A DNA stretch of 64,000 bases from Microthyrium microscopicum. Lineage: Eukaryota > Ascomycota > Dothideomycetes > Microthyriales > Microthyriaceae. The notes beneath the pieces are model-generated. The model saw only the letters and a list, made by a program, of their open reading frames with translations, had not been told where the DNA came from and searched no databases. The position numbers and the translations under genes are program-made. The stretch spans positions 1,246,070 to 1,310,069 of the forward strand of contig MU004236.1 in assembly GCA_010405405.1 (NCBI GenBank), written 5' to 3'. Below are positions 20,392-32,154 of this stretch, in pieces; position 1 is the stretch's first letter, and every line of letters begins with the position of its first letter.

Positions 20392-23300
20392 AAGCCTTCT
20401 TTCCTAAAGAAAGTTACCTTTAACGACTTAGCTATTATACCTTCCTCTTTTAGTAGGTATAGTCTTAATCTATAGTATTCTTACCTTTAGAGTTACTATA
20501 GTACCTACTATATAGGTAATAATAACTCTATTTATTATAATAGTATTGCGTATATATATAATACTAAAATATTTTAGAACTATAATATTTTATCTTCTTA
20601 ATATTATAACCTTTTCTTCTTATAAGTAATTTATAAGTATATTACCTACTTAAAATCTTAAAAGTTTTTAAAACTATATCTCTTTAGAGTCCTTAATTTA
20701 ACTTATACCCTTTTCGTACTTTATTTATACTTTCTTTACCTATCTTTAATATTTTTAGCTTTTTAATATACGTTCTAATAGCGTTTTAATTATTCTTTTA
20801 TAATATCTTCTTATTATTATTTTAGTAGTTCATATAGTAGTAATTTATCTTATTAAGACCCTATTAATATTAATTCCTTTAATAATAATGACTTTATTAA
20901 TAATAATAATTTATAGAAGAGTAAGTAATTAGTTAACCTTAACCTAGATAATTATTCTCTAAGAATATATTACGCTTTTTAGGAGTTTTAATAATCTTAA
21001 TAATATAGTAGCTAACCTTCTAAGCGTATAACTTATTAACGTTTTACTACTTCTTATACTCTATAGAGTCTTTAACGCGTCCTTAAGGAGCTTAAGTTAC
21101 GTAATTATAACTTAATCTAACTTACTAACTAGGTAGCCCTCTTAAAGCCTTAGGAAGGCTTATTAACCCTTTATATCTTATTATCCTTAAGCTATATTAT
21201 TATTAGTACTAATTTACTATTTATTTCTTATTTAGCCTAATGTAGTATTAATAGCTTTTATTACCTACTTTAAGTACCTTTTAGTACTACTATAATTAAC
21301 TTAATTATTAATTTTACTCTATAGCTAACTTATATTCTATGCATTTCTTAAGCTAATAGAAAACGTTATTATAAAGATACTTTATTACTAAAGTTTTTAT
21401 AGCTACTTATTACTTATTCTATAATTAAGAAGTAAACTACTTACTAAGGTACTCTTACGCTATCTTATATATTATTCCTAAATAATAAAAAGTCTAAGTT
21501 AGATAACTTACCTAATAAGCTAGGAGATATAAACCTAGGTCCTATAGCCTAGACTACTTAGTAGTAGGCCTTTATAGTAAGTATATTATAAGTAACTTAC
21601 CTAATTCTTTTACTAACTTATACCTTTATAGAATATTACTTAGATTATATTTTGCTTTTAAGCTATACCTACTCTACTTCTTTTTCTATATTACCTTTAA
21701 TATTTATAGAATATTATTAATAATATAATCTACTATTATCTTAATAGTAGCTATATTTTATAAAGTACTATATATAGTTATAAAGATAACTTTACTAAAT
21801 ACTATTATTATATTTACTAGAAGTACTATTATAATATTATAAATATTTTATTAGTAACTTAGATATAGCTTACGTACTAACTTTTATTTAGGTATTTATA
21901 GTCTTTAATAAGATTATAAATAACCTAATCTACTTACGTATTTACCTTATGTCTCTTAACTTTATAAGTTCTATTATAGTTATTACGTCTTTAAGTTCCT
22001 TTATTAAGTTTTATTAGCGTAGTAATATATACTATATTTATAATAAGAAGTTAATATATTATTAATAAGCCTATAATACTTTCATTATAGCTTAGCGTTA
22101 TATAAAGAGTTACTTAGAAGGCTATAGCTATCTTATAGCCTTAAATATAATATTCTATATTTACGCTATACTTAGTTATATTAGAGATACGCTAAAGTAG
22201 GCTAATAATATTTAGTATCTTAATATAGGTTCTTTTACGTTTTATTTATAAGTTATACTTCTACTAACTATTATTTCTAGAATTATTTTCTATTTATATC
22301 TTATATTTAGTTATAGGTTTAAGTATTTATTTAGCCTATAGTAATCTACCTAGAAGGCTTTAAACTACTTAATCCTTACTAGGAGCTAGGTCTTATTACT
22401 AATAACCCTTTATTATCTCTACTTATTAGTAATCTACCTATATAAAGCAATTGTCCTTATATTTACTTCTTATCTCCTTTAGTCTAAAATAAGAAGAATA
22501 TTACTATATTTAGGGCTTATATACCTCCTAAATTTATCTTAGACGTTAGTACTTTATACTTTATAGTATATTTGCCTACTATAGAGAAGGTTAAGAATAA
22601 GAAGGTAAGTAGTATATAGACTAAGTAGTCTAATAAAGAGACTATACTACCCTTCTATAGCTCTTCTTTAGCTACCTAGGTTTAGGCTTAATATACTAAT
22701 AAAATAGCTTACTTTCTTTACTAATTTTAGTAGCATTATACTACTAGTAGAGTAACTACTTATTATAACCTAGATAGTAGTATTAATTCTATTAGTACTA
22801 ATCCTAGCTATTTTTATCCTTCTCTTATATTTATAATACCTATAACTTATAATATTTCTTTACTTACTTACCTATTTATTAATAATACGTTAATTACCTT
22901 AGCTATATCTATTACGTACTCCTTTCTTAGTAGTCCTAAAGTAACTAATAGTATCTAATACTTACTTTTAAAGTTATAGCGTCCTAATATATAGAGTTAG
23001 AGTTTAGTAATTAGGTTACGTTTTAGTTATATAAATATTATATTTATTTATTTCTTTAGGTATAAGTTATTAGTCTTAATATCTTTTAGGACTAGCCTTT
23101 TTATTAACTTACTATTTATAGTTATAACGTTTAGGAAAAATTCTTATTTTTTATTATATTTACTAATAGTTTACTCTTTCTATCTCTATAAAAGAAAATC
23201 TTTTTTTTATAGTACTAGTCTACTAGTTTCTTATAAGACCTCTTAATTTTATTTAGGTTTTATTTACGTCTTGCTAGTAATTTACCTAGCTATAATTTTT

Positions 23301-26300
23301 ACTATTTCTATTTTTAGTTTTCTATTTTTTATTCTACTAGTTAGTTACTTTTCTATAGTAAATAAAAAGTATATAAAAATCTCTTCTCTCTTATAACGCT
23401 TTTCTTTATAGTTTTATTCTTCTCTTTTTCTTTTCTTTATAATAGTAAGCTTAAATTTATTAGCTTCTTTAAAAATCTTAATTAAGTTTTATGCGTTTTT
23501 ATAGTCTTCTTCTTATTCTTAAGAGTTATAAGTTAAAGGATAGCTTTATTAATAGATAAAGTATTTAACTTTTTCTTTCTATTTTCTTTTATCTAAAATA
23601 GCTCTTATCTTCTATTCCTCTTTATCTTCTAGCTTAATAGCTATAGAAAGCTTTAGTTTTTCTTAATCTTTTCTTTAATAATATAGCTTAAGTTTAGATA
23701 TATAAAAGACGTTATAGATTTAGTAGCTTATTAAAAGGTTTAGTTAGTAGGCTTATTCTTTAACTATATCTTAAATACTAAATAATTCTATATAGTAAGG
23801 AGCTAGCTTCTTACTTAGTAGTTTAAGTTTAATATTCTCTATTAATAGTAAGATCTTATCTTCTATATAAAATAATATTAAAGTATACTTCTTATTATAG
23901 AACTTAACTTAATATTCTACTACTTTTTCTTAGCGTTTTACTATCTTTTCTTAGTTTTATTTTATTTTTACTACTCTTTACTTTACTATTATTACCTTAC
24001 TTTCCTCTTCTTTAAGCTTATCTTTAGAGTCTATAAGAAAGTTTATTAAGAAAGTTAATTTATATCCTATTTTAGCTATATTTAGAGTATAGTTAAGTAT
24101 TTTATTATAAGACGTATTTATTACCTATTATATTATAAGTAGAAAGCTTAACTAGTTTATCTAGTTTTTAATAGTAAAAGCTTATAAGTAATATCTTAGT
24201 ACTAAGTTTTACTACTTAGTTTAGCTATTAATTTATAGATACTAGGCTATAGATAGCTTATATTTTACCTTTCTTACTTAGTATAGTTTAGTCTAAAATT
24301 TACTTATAAAGATAGATCCTCTATCTAATATAATACCTACTAGTAAGCCTTTTTCTAAAAAAACTCTTCTTTTTATAAGTTTTACTAACTCTTTAGTAGT
24401 TATATCTTTTATAGTTTTAATATACCTTATTTATTTAGTATATTAATTTATAATTATTAGTATAGTATTAAATATTATAAGTTTATATTTATAAGGTAAT
24501 AAACTTATAATAAAGTCTATAGTAATTTCTTACTATAATTAGGTTAGTTAAAGTAAAGACTTTAACTTACTATAAGATTAATGCTATTTTACTTTTATTC
24601 TTTAGTAAACTAAGTAAGTCTTTATATATACCTATATGTTCTTTTTTATCTTTAGCTAGTAAAACTATTTATAAAGTAGTTTTATAGTGCTTTAAACTTC
24701 TAAGTATCTTACTAGTAGGTTATTATAATATATTACTAAGAGTTTATTTCTTAAGATAAGTTTATAGAGTATATATAGTTAGCTCTTATAATAAAGGTAG
24801 TCTCTTTAGACTAACTAAGTATTCTTTAACTATTAAGTCTCTTTAAACTCTAGCTATATATTAAGTACTTTTTAGATATACTTAAGTTCTTTATTATTAT
24901 CTTAAGTAACTTAGACTAAGGTAATTAGTACGTCTAAAGCTTTTCTATTTATAATATATAAGTCTTATATTACTTTTTTTACTATAGTTCTTAAAATATA
25001 GATATAGTCTAAAGTAGTAACTATTTTTTAAAAGCTAAAGGAGTCTTTACTCTTCTTACTTATAGTATCTTAGCTACTTATTTACTTATAAGGCATCTTA
25101 TTTATTCTTAATACGTTTAGTACTAAGTAATACTTAATATTAAATATTTTATCTATAAGGTTATACTTATTTATTATTAGTATCTTACTAGTAAGTTACT
25201 TTATTAGCTTAAGACTATTTATAAAGACTAGCTTTTTCTATTTCTTTTTTAAGAAGAGTTCTAGCTTTTTTTAAAAAGTAGGTAGTAAGTTATTTATAGC
25301 TTATTCTATAGTAGTATAGTTAAGTTATTTTAATAATATATCTATAAAATTTATCTTTTTGCTTTAATACCTAATATAGAAGTTATACTTTATTAATATA
25401 ATTATTTAGTATACTTAGTACTTATTTAAGTTCTTCTATTTTATAAACCTTACTAAGTTATTATAGTTAGTTAGAATCTTAATAGAGTAATAACTACCCT
25501 TAAGGTAATATTACTAATATTTTATAGTCTTAATAATAGTAAGAAGCTCCTAATTATAAATTTAATAGTTAATCTTAGCCTCTATTAATTTCCTTAACTA
25601 GAAAGCAATAGAGTACTATTAGCTATTTTTCTATAGCTAAGAAAGAATACTTATAATAGTATACTAGGACGTATTAGTCTTAAGGTAGATCCTTTTCTTT
25701 AAGTTAAAATATATAAAGATAAGAGCTTTATTAAAAGCTACGTAAAATATATAAAACGCTTATACTACTTCCTTTATTTAGATAAAAGGTTTATATTTTT
25801 TTTTAAGTTATATACCCTTAAATAAATTAGTTAAGGGTTTTATTACCTTTAAGTAGCCTTTAATAAACCTATAGTAGAAATTTATAAAGCTAATAAATAC
25901 TTATATATTATTATAGCTCCTAAGTTCTAGCTACTTTATAATAGACTTAACTTAACTAAGATTTATTTTTACTTCTTTTATAAAGACTATAAAACTAAGG
26001 AATTCTACTTTATTAATAAAGAATTAGTACTTTTTAAGATTAGTATAAAGCTTAGTAGCTAGTAAATATTTTAATATAGTATATACGTTATAAATATAAT
26101 TCTTATACGTTTTAAAGAAGATAAAGATATTATTAAGGTAGATAATATAGATAATATCTAAGAGTCTTATTAATACTTTATAAATATAAACTTAAAACGT
26201 AGCTAAGGTATTAGTAAGTCTAAAAAGTATAACTTAGTATTTATAGTATCTATACTAGGTATAAAATACTATTTTCTATTAATCTTATTCTTTAATAAGT

Positions 26301-28523
26301 ATTTAGGTATAAGTATTCTTAAAGTCTATCTTAGTATAGTATATTACTCTATTAAGTTAATCTAATATCTTACTTATTAAAGAAAGTAGGTAATAGTTCT
26401 TAATAGTAATTACGTTAAGTAGGTAGTAATCTATATAAAGTTATAATTCTCTATCTTTTTTAAGTATAAAGAATATAAGTACTTTAGCTAAGCTAGTTAA
26501 TTCCTAAATTTAGCCTTTTATAAAGGCTAACTTAAGGTATTCTTATAGTACCTTAAGTTTTATTATTAATAAGTTATAAATAAGTCTAAAAGAAGAGTCT
26601 ATAATTATCTTAATAGTATATTTAATACCTTTAAGAATAAGTTTATTCTTATTCTTAGCCTTAACTTAAGAGGCTAAATTCTATAGCTCTTATAGTAGTC
26701 TATTCTCTAAATTAATATTTGCCTATAAGCTTAGCTTAAAGCTAATATTAGAAATCTTTACCTTTTTGCTATTTAAGTATAGGTACTTATTAAATTTTAT
26801 AGTTAGTTTAAATACCTTACTATATTCTTATAACCCTTCCTTAAATATACTTTAGTCTATAATCTTATATTTTAGCTTCTCTTTCTTAAATAGCTACTTC
26901 TTCTATCTTAAGTAGATAGAAATATTATATTTCTCTTATAAGAAGATTCTTTATACTATAGAATAAGTATATTTAGTTTAATTAAAAAAGAAGAAATAGT
27001 ATTTAATATCCTTATAGATATTAAAAAAGTCCTTATAATAAAAACGTAGCTAATACGTACTATAATATTTACTTTTTATTATATTATTAGTAAAACTTAT
27101 AGCTTAGATGCTTTCTATAGTTACTTTTTTAAGGCTATAGCGTTATATAAGTTATTTATTAATAATATTAATTTAATTACTAGTATCTAAGAAGACGTTT
27201 ATAGATTAATCTTTTATAGTAAAAAAAAGGTTAGCTATTATCTAAATCTATATTTCTATAGTCTAATCTAGTATTATAAAAATAAAGTATTTAACCTTTA
27301 TAATACTTACTCTTTTTTTAGGTTAGTTCTAGATTCTAATAAGAAAAGAATAATATTTAGGTTCCTTCTCTAGTCTCTATATTCTAAAAATTCTCCTTAT
27401 CTTTAGGTAGCCTAAGAGTCTCTTAGAGGCTTATTATACTTATTTACATAATATCTAAATAGATTATAATTATAATAAGTAATTTCTTTATATATTTTAT
27501 TATCTTTTCTAAGCTTTATACTTACTAGCAAGTAAGTTAATAATATATACTTTATATAATCTTTACGCCCTTATTATTTACTTTAGCTACCTTACGGATT
27601 ATAATTTAATTAGGGGGGTTAAGGATTAATATTATTTAATAAGTTTTCTTATAAATACTTATAAATAATTTACTAAAAGTATTTAGTAGTATTAACTATA
27701 TTAGGTCTAGTAGTTAAAATATACTCTATTAATTTAATCTATTTCTATAGTTCTAAGGTTAGCTTAGTAAAGAATTTTAAGTATTATTTATCTCTTTTAT
27801 AAGTTATATTAATACTAAGTTAAGTCTCTAGTAAGTTTAAGTAGGCGTTAAACTTTATAGGAGTCTAGGTAGAACGCTACTTAGCTTCTTTAAGTTTCTT
27901 AATAACTAAAAGTTTAGCTATAGCAAAATAAGTATATTAATATTAGAGCTATTTTATAAACTTCTCTTAAGTCTAAGTTAGTAGCTTAATCTTCTTCTTC
28001 TTTAGGTTCTATTAAGTTTATAGATTAGGACTTATAAATTAGCTAGCTTATTTAATATAGCTCTCTTATATAGTAAATTAAGAAAGTACTAAATAGAAAG
28101 CATTTTCTATACTTATAGTCTAATTAATAAGTTTTTATTAAGTTTTGCGTTAAAGGACTATAAGGTTAGTAGGTTTTAGTTCTCTTAGTTAAGAAGAAAG
28201 AGGAGAATTCTATTATAAGGCCTATAATAAGGCTATAATCTTATTATAAAGTTATTACGTCTTAGCTATATATACCTATTCTTATTTATTAATTTAAGCT
28301 ATTACTATATAAAGGGTAGCTAAAGTAGCTTCTAAGTCTATTAATAGTAGTAGGCTATTATATTAACTTAAGTTATTATCTAAGTTATTATTTAAGTTAT
28401 TATTTAAGTCTTTATCTTTGTCTTTACCTCTATTTTAGCCTTTATTAAAGTTTCTTATGCCCTTTATTATTATAAGGATCTATTAGGTTTGCTACTATAT
28501 AGTACGTTAAGAAGTATTAGAAT

Positions 28524-28842
28524 TATAAAGAATAGTTTAAAGTAAGGAAAATAGATTCTAAGAATTAGTATTAAGATAAGACTAATACTTAATCTTTTAA
28601 GAGATTAAGTCTACCTCTTTACTTATACTCCTCTCTATCTTCTCTTTAGTAAGGCTACTTCTCCTTCTTATCTTTAGCTTTATTTTAGCTTTATCTTATT
28701 ATAATAAAGGATAAGTACTATCTACGTTAACTTAGTAGTTCGCTAGTAAAGAGCCTTCCTATAGCGTATTATAAGAGTAAAGCGAGTAAGAAGGTAGCAA
28801 GATACCTACGCCTCTATAGCAAGTCCGTAGAGGTCCATAACA
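28524..28842 (-). repeat. 5' LTR of the 8.77 kb element
   Basis: 319 bp direct repeat of 20073-20391, followed directly by the CTACT target duplication. It keeps more CA/TG at its right end than its partner. Confidence 0.9.
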
Positions 28843-28847
28843 CTACT

Positions 28848-30160
28848 AATAGTATTATTAATCTTAAAAAGCTCCCTTCCTTAGATCTCCCTTTTCTAGA
28901 TATACTACTAAACGCAAAATAAGCTTTATTAGATAAAGTTCTAGAAGCTAATACTAATTCTAAAGTCTATAGTATAGCTAGTTCTTTTTATATTAAGAGC
29001 TTTTATAAAAGCTTCTTTTACTAGCTTATCTATAATATTATTACTCTTAATATTAATATAGAAAAAAATCTAGTATATATATACTAACCTAAGTACTTTC
29101 TACCTAGCCTTATAAAAGGCTTTAAGGTATAGTTAGGTATTTTAGGTATTTAGATTAGTAAGAGTATAGTATACGCCTAAGTTATTAATCTAGAGGTATA
29201 TTAGTATATAATTATAAGGATTATTAAGATTAGTAGCTTAATCTTTTATTATCTTAGTAGCTATAAAGACTTCTACGTTATATATAGTATTAGCCCTAAG
29301 TAAGCCTAGATAAAATTTAGCTTAATTAAGGGTCCTAAGCTAGTAATAATTATATAATAGACCCTAGGGGTTAATTTAGTAGAAGATAGCCCTAATTTTA
29401 TTTTTAAATCTAGACTTATTAGTAAAGTAATATAAGTAATTAGTATTATTCTAAGTTACGAAGAGATAGTTAAGTTTAGCTTAGGTATATATTCTCTTAA
29501 AGGTAAAGCATAGTATACTTTCCTAAGGTTTATAAATAAAAGTATTAAGCTTTAGAAGCTTATTAAGTCTAATATCTTTATATACTCTTTAAAGTTATTA
29601 TATAAGAATTTAGAAGAGTAACTTATATATTAGTACCCTCTAATTATTTTTACATTAGAGTAGTAGTAGTGTCTTAACTAACTATAGAAGTAAAGAAGAT
29701 AAATAGCGTTTTTAAAGAATACGTAGTATTATAAGCTATAAGGTTTTAGCTAGCTATTATTTTACTAAAAAAAGGCTAAGTTTAATATTTAGAGCTAGGC
29801 TAAAGGTATTAGTCTATACGTTACTAATAATCATTATAGCGTCTCTCTATATACTCTTAAGAATAGATACTACTTTTAGATAGTATTCCTAGACTAAGTA
29901 GCTATAAATAAAGATAAGTATTACTATAGCTTTATATATTTATCTAAGGATATTAATTTTTGCACTATACTTATTAGATCCTATAAATTACTTAAGTATA
30001 GTAAGAGCGCCATAGGCTCTACCCTTTTTAATTTTAATATACATAGCAAAGATAAGTCGCTCGTTAAGATATAGGCCTAGGATCTTTACAGTCTTTAAGA
30101 CCTATTTATCTTTAGGGAGGCTAAATTAGTTAACTAGCAAAATCTCTACCTTATCGTTAT
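28848..30160. repeat. unidentified decayed repeat right of the LTR element
   Basis: 1.3 kb of RIP-like sequence. The plus-strand frames between about 29.1 and 30.1 kb look as if they were once coding, but I recognise no family. It could be the other half of whatever the LTR element jumped into. Confidence 0.45.
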
Positions 30161-30317
30161 ACATTAGGGAGAACTCTTCGTTCTCAACCCTTGTGTCGTG
30201 AGTGCTAGGTCGGTGTAGATGGAGCAGGGAAAACTTGTCTGGCGCGAAGCGAGATCCGTGCATGCGGCTCCAACGGTGGTTGTCATCAAGGCATCTTGTT
30301 CTCGATCGATTTCAAAC

Positions 30318-31438
30318 TCATAGCTTACTGCTGTTTTCGTTGATTTGTACAACCAACTTCCCAAATTGGCTTCCCTTTTTCATATCTTCAAATAATCCAT
30401 CAATACCATGAAGATCTAATCCTTTCACAGCCCTAGACACGATTGGCTTTAGCTTCTTTTCTCTGACAAACTGGACCATATCTCCGAATTCTTTTCTTGA
30501 CCCCATTGTGGATCCTCGGACCTCCACGTTCTTTAAGACAGCCTGCATCAGGAAGTCTGCCTTTGGACCTAAAGTCATACCATAGCTCACGATCACACCT
30601 CCTTGCTACGAGCAGGTAAGACGATGTCATCTGACACTAAAAGTTACAATCATACCTTGAGTAAACCATTTCCCACCTTGATAATATCACCTCCCGCGCC
30701 ATCAATGATGGTATCCAGGAACGGCCGCTTCTCTGGCAGCAATGACTCTAGTTTTGATGCCCAATCCTTCTCCCTATAATTTACTCCACCTTTGGCGCCA
30801 AGCTCTTGCGCTTTCTTCAACTTCTCTGGGCTGCTGCTCGTCACATAGACATTACATCCTGCAGCTGCCCCAAACAGCAATACCATAATAGCCACTCCAC
30901 CACCAATGCCTGTCACCAGCACGTTATGCCCCGGCTTTGCGTTGCCGCTCTTCGTCATCAGCGCTCGCCAGCCCGTTAAGCCTGCTAACGGCAGTGCCGC
31001 TGCCTCCACGTCGCTGAGATGTTCTGGTGCCTCTTCACATTCGCCGGCATCGAACAGCATGCTCTCTGCCAGCGTACCGGCCGGATTGAATTTGGTTCCA
31101 CCAACGATAGCGTACTGTCCTTCCTCTGGACCTTCGGGGCTATCTTTCCAGCCGGTGCCTGGGTTTAGAACTACACGCTTGCCGATCCATTGCTTAGCAT
31201 TTGCGCCGGCTGCACTGACAACACCGCAGCCATCGGCTAGCATGGGCGTGGAGAAGGAGATACCAGGATACAAGTGCTGACGAATAAACAGATCGCGATG
31301 GTTCAGAGCGGCGGCGGACATGCGTATCACCACTTGGTCGGCCGTTGGTGTTTGTGGCGGCAGAGAGACTTTGTGTAGAGGATAGTAGACCTTGCCAGGC
31401 TTCCCGTCCGTCTTCTTTACAATGATGGCCGAAGGCAT
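30318..31438 (-). CDS. MDR-family NAD(P)-dependent reductase (quinone-oxidoreductase/YogA-like)
   Basis: Exons 31438-30656 and 30605-30318 join in phase (GTATGA donor, GTAG acceptor) to 356 aa. The ATG at 31438 is the first in frame; the frame extends upstream without a further ATG. The N-terminal GroES-like fold includes ALNHRDLFIRQ and GVV, and a Rossmann segment has VTGIGGGVA near residue 170. The cysteine ligands for structural zinc are absent, so this is the zinc-free quinone-reductase/enoyl-reductase branch of MDR. It probably reduces small quinones or enones with NADPH; the substrate is unknown. The 3' end lies only about 150 bp from the RIP block, yet the frame is intact. No evident partner genes. 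Confidence 0.88.
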
Positions 31439-32154
31439 GGTTGAGATATAAATCAAGCTCTTTCTAGAGGTGTCCTTGAATAGGGGTGCTTGTTGGTGGC
31501 TGTGTGATCTCACAAATTTTTAGATTCGAGGAAAATGCTCGAAGTTTTCTGATTTAAGTTTCCAGCAGTAACATATGTTTCGTAAAAGTAACAATTGATC
31601 AGATGAAATAGTCAATATCCTTCCAAAAACCAGCAGTGTTCTTGTTGTGAATGACGTTAATGGTCGTCGGGTCGATGGATAAAGTTGCCCGCCCGAGGTT
31701 CAGGACATGACTCGTAGATATCTCGGGTTTCAGCCTCATGTTCAGCCTGATGCTACCTTCTACAACTACCATCATATTAAAGTATCTCAAACCATGCAAT
31801 ACGATGATTTTGCTTGCTACTATAGTTACTTCACTTTCTCTGGAGAGAAAGTCAGAGAGTCGCAAAATACAGCCCAAAGCTGATGTTTCTAAGCATAACT
31901 CCAGCATGAGGTATGATATCTGTACGATTGTTCAATCGCTACGACAGGCAAATTTGGGAATATTTCAAGTCAGTATTCATCGGAAAGAAGAATGCCTCGA
32001 TATTACTTTGAAGGATCCGATTGCAAATAATAGTCTGCGATGATAGGTCGGTTCTTGCGGCGAGACTAGGGCCTGGAAACAGGGGGCTCAACGTGAGGTC
32101 AGAACACGAGTCTGAAATGACATTAAACTTTGCGGTTGGGAGAAGGTATTCTTC
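31439..32154. promoter_or_regulatory. divergent intergenic region, MDR gene and glucosidase I
   Basis: 716 bp between divergent starts. Overlapping short frames on both strands (31.6-32.2 kb) have no motifs and are taken as chance. Confidence 0.45.

Larger units (their letters stand above)
20073..28842 (-). mobile_element. LTR retrotransposon fossil, Ty3/gypsy type (8.77 kb)
   Basis: Two direct repeats of identical length (319 bp) lie 8451 bp apart. They are bounded by a perfect 5 bp target duplication, CTACT, at 20068-20072 and 28843-28847. A polypurine tract on the minus strand (plus-strand 20392-20405) abuts the left LTR, and a reverse-transcriptase active-site region is recognisable on the minus strand near 26.1-26.2 kb; both indicate minus orientation. 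The element is structurally full length but thoroughly broken by RIP. LTR divergence cannot date it because RIP dominates. Ty3/gypsy is favoured over copia from the look of the RT region and gene order, but not proven. Confidence 0.88.
18840..30160. repeat. A/T-saturated RIP block 1
   Basis: Eleven kb almost without CA or TG dinucleotides, dominated by TA, TTA and CTA, and with no sizeable open frame on either strand. This is the signature of repeat-induced point mutation in ascomycetes. The edges are sharp: the block begins about 220 bp after the esterase stop and ends about 150 bp before the MDR gene stop. Confidence 0.9.

Noticed and set aside
19000-30000. A/T-rich block as a centromere or mitochondrial insertion
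   Set aside because: It contains a bounded LTR retrotransposon, lacks CA/TG rather than being generally A/T-biased, and has no mitochondrial gene remnants that I recognise; RIP explains it better.
18840-30160. Whether block 1 is also enclosed by inverted repeats like block 2
   Set aside because: I compared the two edges by eye on both strands and found no matching inverted sequence.
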